Source: Aphrophora alni
Lineage: Eukaryota > Arthropoda > Insecta > Hemiptera > Aphrophoridae
Assembly: GCA_963513935.1 (NCBI GenBank)
Contig: OY740768.1
Coordinates: forward strand, 41,100,368 to 41,164,367
Direction: 5' to 3'
DNA length: 64,000 bases
Positions 59,634-64,000 of this stretch are shown piece by piece (within the stretch, counting starts at the first letter, position 1; the number at the start of each line of letters is the position of its first letter). Below the pieces are notes generated by a model. That model did not search any database. It saw nothing but the letters and a program-made list of their open reading frames with translations, and was not told where the DNA came from. Position numbers and translations under genes: made by a program.

Positions 59634-59717
59634 TTTATTACATTTATAAGATGAACTAAAGATTTTCCTTAGGTTTACCCATTTCTTTCCAAATTGTGGA
59701 AATGGGATATTTGAGAT
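59634..59717 (-). CDS. ERI1: ERI1-like exoribonuclease, internal exon
   Basis: A 28-codon exon between acceptor TTAATTTTCACAG and donor GTAAGTA on the minus strand. It encodes ISNIPFPQFGKKWVNLRKIF then SSSYKCNK. Human ERI1 has LKYPPFAKKWINIRKSYGNFYK at this point, so the KKW-[IV]-N-[IL]-RK core is matched. It joins in phase 0 to the exon at 52,148 (..YKCNK-MRLQLMLDHLG..). Relative to the human protein the junction is about two residues short, which makes a missing exon between them unlikely. The donor follows AATAAA, the last codons of the exon. The upstream exons (catalytic D-x-E and first Asp) are beyond 64,000 or displaced by the retroelements there. Confidence 0.88.
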
Positions 59718-59802
59718 CTGTGAAAATTAATTTTATTAATTACTATATATTACTATAATTATAACATAGGTATTGAAATATAATAAATTTAATAAACTAA
59801 AG

Positions 59803-60655
59803 CGGGTTATCCAGAAAGATAACCTTTAAGAAATTTAAAATCTCCATAGTATGAGAAATGGTCTGTGATCCATTTCTTGATAGTTAGGGAAATTAAGCCA
59901 ACTGAAATTCAACATCAAATGTATGACATTCATGGAGAACATACAATAATAAAGATATGGGTGTAACTTTTTAATGAAGAATGTGAAAATTAAAAGCAGA
60001 TGATGATCAAAGCGGGCAATTGTCTTTGCTGAATAAGATTTTGCGTGCAATTCAAAAAAAAATATTGAAAAAATCAGACAATTCACCATTATTTCAATTT
60101 CTCTGCATTTTCTACAAATTTCATATTCACTTTTTCATGACATTGTGTTCATGAAACTACAGTATCGGAAATTATGTGTATTCTGGGTGACAAAAATAGT
60201 TATGGAATAATAACAAATAAAATAACAGGACAGTGAAATGACCTTCTTGATATAATACATAGATTAAGGCCAACAATGACTTTTAAAATTGTACTGTTAC
60301 TGGGATGAGACATGAGTGTCATATACATCACTTAAATTAAAGCGACAATCCATAGACCAGTGGCATACTTTCACCACTGATTGATTGATTTTTCAGTTTG
60401 AAGATCATTTGTACATTGTTTTTAAGGACAAATAAGAGAGCTTTGCTGATGAACTTCTTGCCTCGAGGTTCCACAATCAACAGTTACCTATTGCAAAATA
60501 CTTAATTAATTGCAGTATGTAATCTAGAATATCCGATGTGGTATGCTTACCCGGAGCCATAGTACTGATTCATGATAAAACCTACCTATACACTGCCACC
60601 ACAACACAACATCTATTCTACGACCTTTGGCTGGTGTAACGTTCACAATTTTGAG
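59803..60655 (+). pseudogene. Decayed mariner-family (SETMAR-like) transposase
   Basis: The 5' end GCGGGTTATCCAGAAAG resembles a mariner inverted end. Then, through several shifts, the plus strand reads WSVIHFLIVREIKPTEIQHQ, MYDIHGEHTI and ADDDQSGQLS. This is the HTH domain of mariner/SETMAR-type proteins ('..IRFL..EG.KP.EIHR.....YGE.....V..W...F..GR....D..RSGRPS'). Further on come LQYRKLCVFWV, VTGMRHECHI, RQSIDQWHT, LLMNFLPRGSTIN and GAIVLIHDKTYLYTATTTQ. These match 'YRKVCARWVP', 'VTGDETWVHH', 'SMEWRHT', 'LLVDFMPRGTTIN' and 'GVVLLHDNARPHTAATTQ'. The first catalytic Asp appears changed, and stops are frequent. The C-terminal end and 3' inverted repeat are missing. Confidence 0.78.
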
Positions 60656-60729
60656 ATCTTTATATCAATATATATTTGATTGGAAGAAAAGGAGTAGTTG
60701 CAAGTAACGTGAAACAAGATAAATTTGAA

Positions 60730-61385
60730 TTGCAAGAGAGTAATTTAAAATTAAATGAAAAATTAGATCAAGATAATTTGAAGATAGAAAAAAGTTGTGA
60801 AACATATAGGCGGAGTCAAGTACAGTCAGAAGAAAGGTTAATTTAAAAAATTATCGCTAAAAAATGAAGAGTTAGAAATAAAGATTAATAAGGTGGAAGT
60901 AGATTTAAAAGAAAAGGTAGCAAGCTCTAAAGTAGAATTAAATAACTAAATAAAAAATTTGGAACAAAAAACGAATACGAATTTAGAGGTTAGGCTAGTG
61001 GAGGTTCAACATAACGTGAATAACAGGTTAGATAGAGTCTCTAGAATTGAAAGTAGGGAATAATGAAGGGAAATTAACACAATTAAATATTGAAAGGGAA
61101 TTGGAAAAGGAAGAAATAGTAAATTTCAAAAATAGTGTAGATAAACAAATTAATAATATTACGGGTTGCTCCAGAAGAACAGGGAAACAGGGAAGAGCAG
61201 CAATAAATCAAGCCGAACTATTGTTGTCAGTAAAGGATAGGATTAGAACAAGTAAAAAAGATAATAAACAAGTTATACAGATAATGTTGACAAATAAGGA
61301 AAATAGATTAGATTTAGACATAAGAGATGAACTAATTTATGAAGAAAAATTTTCAGAAATAAAATCGCAATCTATAAAAGGGTAA
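60730..61385 (+). pseudogene. Gypsy gag remnant, coiled coil
   Basis: Glu/Lys/Asn-rich heptad-like sequence (LNEKLDQDNLKIEKSCETYR; VEVDLKEKVASSKVELNN; NNRLDRVSRIE), then an open frame 61,047-61,385 ending KFSEIKSQSIKG. No CCHC zinc knuckle and no capsid homology are visible. The assignment rests on its position before the protease and its likeness to the gag remnant at 45,960-46,720. Confidence 0.5.
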
Positions 61386-61387
61386 AT

Positions 61388-61680
61388 ATTATAAATTGAA
61401 ATTGGCAACGAATTGTGTAAATGTATAATTGATATGGGCTCGGAGATTACAGTAATAAATGAAGAAATTTATAAACAACTAATAAATCATAAAAATAACA
61501 AAATTCTAGAATGATCTGTATGTAATCTAACAATTGTAGGTGTAACTGGTGTAAGAAGCAAGACAATCACTAAACAAGTTTTCTGTGTTAAAATTGGTGA
61601 AGAGATTATATCCATCAATTTTTTTAGTAATTAAAGGTTTAAATATTGAAATTGTCTCAGGGTGTAATTTTTTGAAATTG
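61388..61680 (+). pseudogene. Gypsy aspartic protease region
   Basis: Reads IEIGNELCKCIIDMGSEITV followed by INEEIYKQL, with the active-site DTGS changed to DMGS. After a stop comes NLTIVGVTGVRSKTITKQVF, and then VIKGLNIEIVSGCNFLKLS, the usual C-terminal 'G.DFL' segment of retroelement proteases. Both in-frame stops and the changed active site mean it is inactive. Confidence 0.7.
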
Positions 61681-62390
61681 AGTAAAGCACAAATTGATTT
61701 TAACAAGGAAGCTATTACATTTGAAGTGGAGGAGAAAGTAATTCAAGTAAAATGTAAGAAACAGTCGATAGGAATACAATGTTATATACATGATTTTAGA
61801 GAGGTATTTTCAGAAATACCAGAGAAAATGTTAGGATATAGAGCAAAATTAAATGTTAAAGAAGTAGAAATTAAATTTATAAATAAAACATATGCAATCC
61901 CTCACTCTAAGAAAATGGCAGTAGAAAAAGAAATCCAAAAAAAACAATCGACAATGATATTATTAAAAACTCAGATAGTCAATTTTCCAACCCGCTAGTG
62001 TGTGAGATGAAGAAAGATTCATCGATCAGGTTATGTTTAGATGCTAGACAGGTGAATCAGATAATAATTCCTGATAGGAAAGCACCTAAGCAGATAGATG
62101 ACATACCACAACAGTTTGAGGGTGTAAAATATGTCTAGTATAGATCTGGTTAATGGGTTTTGGCAAGTTGAATTAGAAAAGGAATCAAGGAAATATGTAG
62201 CATTTTTATTTAATGGCCCAAATTTACATTTCAAAAGGTTACCTTTTGGTTTAAATGTTAGTACATCGATGTTTATATAAAAGGTTTAAGTATGGTTTTA
62301 GGATCAGAGGTAATGTCATTTACAACTGTATACATAGATGACGTATGCATTGCATCAAAATCGTTTGAAAAACACATGTAACACTTACAG
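61585..62390 (+). pseudogene. Gypsy reverse transcriptase, N-terminal and palm
   Basis: Pieces in order: DFREVFSEIPEKMLGYRAKL, AIPHSKKMAVEKEIQKK (the lead-in to RT), then IRLCLDARQVNQIIIPDRKA, then SSIDLVNGFWQVELEKESRK followed by YVAFLF, then RLPFGLN and TTVYIDDVCIASKSFEKHM. The first catalytic Asp (SSIDL) and the YIDD box are preserved. Frames change at least three times. Confidence 0.85.
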
Positions 62391-63120
62391 CAACTTTTTG
62401 AAAGATTGAGGGAATTTAAGTAACAATTAAAATTAAGAAGTCACTTTAAAAAAAAAATTAAATATGTAATATCAAATTTAGGAATAACGCTTGACCAAGA
62501 AAAGGTCAAAGTAATTCAGGATTTTCCTGAACCAAAAAACATACAGCAATTACAAAGCTTTTTAGGGCTTTGCAATTAATATAAAAAATTTTTGAAGAAA
62601 TTAAGCAGCATTAACAAGTCAATTTACACATTTATCAGGGAATAATAATAAATTATGGAAGTGGGGAGAACAAGAGAAAATAATATTTAAGTAGATAAAA
62701 GAAACATTTTTAGAAACAGTAATATTAAAACATCCTGATTTTGAAAAGCCTTTTTATCTAAATTCTGACGCATCAGACATTGCACTTGGAGCTGTGCTAT
62801 ATCAATTAGATAAAGATGATGATCATTTAGTAATAGCCTTTGCCAGTAAAAGTTTGCACAGTAGTGAAATAAGGTATACTGTTACAGAAAAAGAGTTTAA
62901 AGTATAGTTTTTGCGTGTAAAAAATTTAGAAACTATGTTTCATGAAATAAAGTGAATAACAATCAGATCACAAGGCGTTAACTTTTTTACGAAAATGGAT
63001 ACTAACACACAGTAAGCTGTTACGATGAATTTTGTTTTTACAAGAATACAATTTGGAAATACAGTATTGTCCAGGAAAGCAAAATGTTGTTGTAGATATA
63101 ATTCCACGTACAAATAATCA
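62390..63120 (+). pseudogene. Gypsy RT thumb and RNase H
   Basis: KVIQDFPEPKNIQQLQSFLG gives the RT connection. FYLNSDASDIALGAVLYQLD, IAFASKSLHSSEIRYTVTEK and EF correspond to the RNase H 'TDAS..GLGAVL.Q' and 'ASRSL...E..Y...EKE' blocks. YNLEIQYCPGKQNVVVDIIP is the 'Y.G..N.VAD.LSR' end, with the usual Ala lost. Several stops interrupt it. Confidence 0.82.
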
Positions 63121-63375
63121 AGAAATTGTTAAAACAGAAAATGAAAACTTAATTAAAATGTTACATGTAAAAATAGATATAGATTTGTTAAAACAAAATA
63201 AAATTTTTAAGAAAGCATTTAAGAGGTTAGCGAGTGAACAAAAGGAGGATGTTCGATGTAAGAAAATTTTGGAACTAATGAAAAATAATAACAATGAAAT
63301 TAAATTTGAAAAACTAATACAGTATTATAAAATCTACAACGGAATTTTGTTTAAGAAATTAGAAGTCTAATAATT

Positions 63376-64000
63376 TTGTTTAATAATTTTAAAATTTGTC
63401 TACCTAAATCATTAATAGAATTAATCATACATGATTGTCATGAAAGAATACAGACACATGCAAACTTACTAAAAACCTGTGTTTTGTGCCAAAAAAGTAA
63501 AAGTTCAAATAAAAAACAGGAGGACTTAATGATAAATATTCTGCCTGAAAATTTGGCAAATATTAGACTTAGTGGCCGTGGACTTATTCGGAGAGTTACC
63601 TGTAGGAAGTGGAGAGGTTAGGTATATTTTTGTCGTTTTAGATAGGTTTTAGAAATTTGTGAAACTTTATCCCATAAAGAGAGCAATAGGTCTTGTATTA
63701 ACAAATAAGATCGTAAATGAGTATTTAAGCAAGGTTTTACAACCTAAAGTAATTTTGAGCGACCATGGTAGCCAGTTTCTGGCAAAACATAGAAAGAAAT
63801 TTTGGAATGGAAAACAGGAAAACATACAAATAAGTCATACATCAGTGTATCATCCACAAAGTATACCAAGTGAACGTTGTATGAGAGAATTAGGCAGGGT
63901 GTTTAGAACTTATGTTCACGATAGGCACACAAAATGGCCACATTATAGAAAATTTATAGAAAATTGTATTAACTATTCTAATCACGATTCAAATAATAAT
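63376..64000 (+). pseudogene. Gypsy integrase, 3' end beyond the window
   Basis: IIHDCHERIQTHANLLKTCV and LCQKSKSS give the H...H..C-x2-C zinc region, though spacing is shortened. The core then reads MDLFGEL-like sequence (a first Asp in VALDLFGELPVGSGEVRYIF), VVLDRF, LYPIKRA and VILSDHGSQFL with the second Asp. SHTSVYHPQSIPSERCMREL contains the region of the third acidic residue. It is interrupted by stops near 63,620 and 63,648. Confidence 0.82.

Larger units (their letters stand above)
60690..64000 (+). mobile_element. Decayed Gypsy-type LTR retrotransposon, runs off the window
   Basis: The order along the plus strand is gag coiled coil, protease, reverse transcriptase, RNase H, integrase zinc motif, integrase core. 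RT and RNase H before integrase places it in the Ty3/Gypsy group. No 5' LTR or primer-binding site was found before the gag part, so the 5' end is truncated or diverged. The gag capsid seems to be deleted, since coiled-coil sequence leads almost straight to the protease. The 3' end lies beyond 64,000. The many stops and shifts show it is long inactive. Confidence 0.88.

Noticed and set aside
59835..60089. 84-codon minus frame
   Set aside because: It is antisense to the mariner helix-turn-helix region.

Overview
The window is AT-rich eukaryotic DNA dominated by transposable elements. It is probably from an insect or another arthropod: there are long blocks of TTAGG-type repeats (the arthropod telomere motif), R1/Jockey-like LINE tails, mariner, pogo and piggyBac relatives, and a spliced ERI1-type gene. 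The species cannot be told from the sequence. All functional calls come from reading translated motifs by eye; no search was run.

Only one host gene is recognised. It is the 3' part of an ERI1/3'hExo-like DEDDh exoribonuclease on the minus strand. Three phase-0 coding exons lie at 59,634-59,717, 51,927-52,148 and 49,241-49,360 (stop). Its 5' exons must lie beyond the right edge. The first visible intron holds a 4.1-kb piggyBac element with TTAA duplications and matching inverted ends. The last intron holds a 772-bp pogo/Tigger-type MITE. Upstream of the visible exons sit a decayed mariner and a decayed Gypsy retrotransposon that runs off the window.

The most unusual object spans 28,795-39,269. 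It is a 10.5-kb, nearly perfect inverted repeat with 5.2-kb arms and a 33-nt centre. It is bounded by 6-bp direct repeats (ATTGTT) and has AG...CT termini, so it behaves as a transposed giant foldback element. From outside to centre each arm holds: a GC-rich C/T minisatellite; a tRNA-like pol III promoter unit; a 59-nt near-perfect palindrome; a 3-kb AT-rich satellite; a nested inverted-repeat unit around a short conserved-looking open frame; and about 750 bp of degenerate TTAGG repeats. The two TTAGG blocks meet head to head at the centre, like a telomere-telomere junction.

Left of this (1-28,794) is a graveyard of decayed elements: a pogo-like transposase remnant, LINE fragments, two tRNA-derived SINE copies, a back-to-back SINE-like inverted repeat, a 77-bp tandem array split by a solo LTR with a 4-bp target duplication, an exact 471-bp tandem duplication, and two dispersed repeat families. 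Between the foldback element and ERI1 (39,276-49,240) lie a probable piggyBac deletion derivative, a degraded gag fragment and mostly featureless AT-rich DNA.
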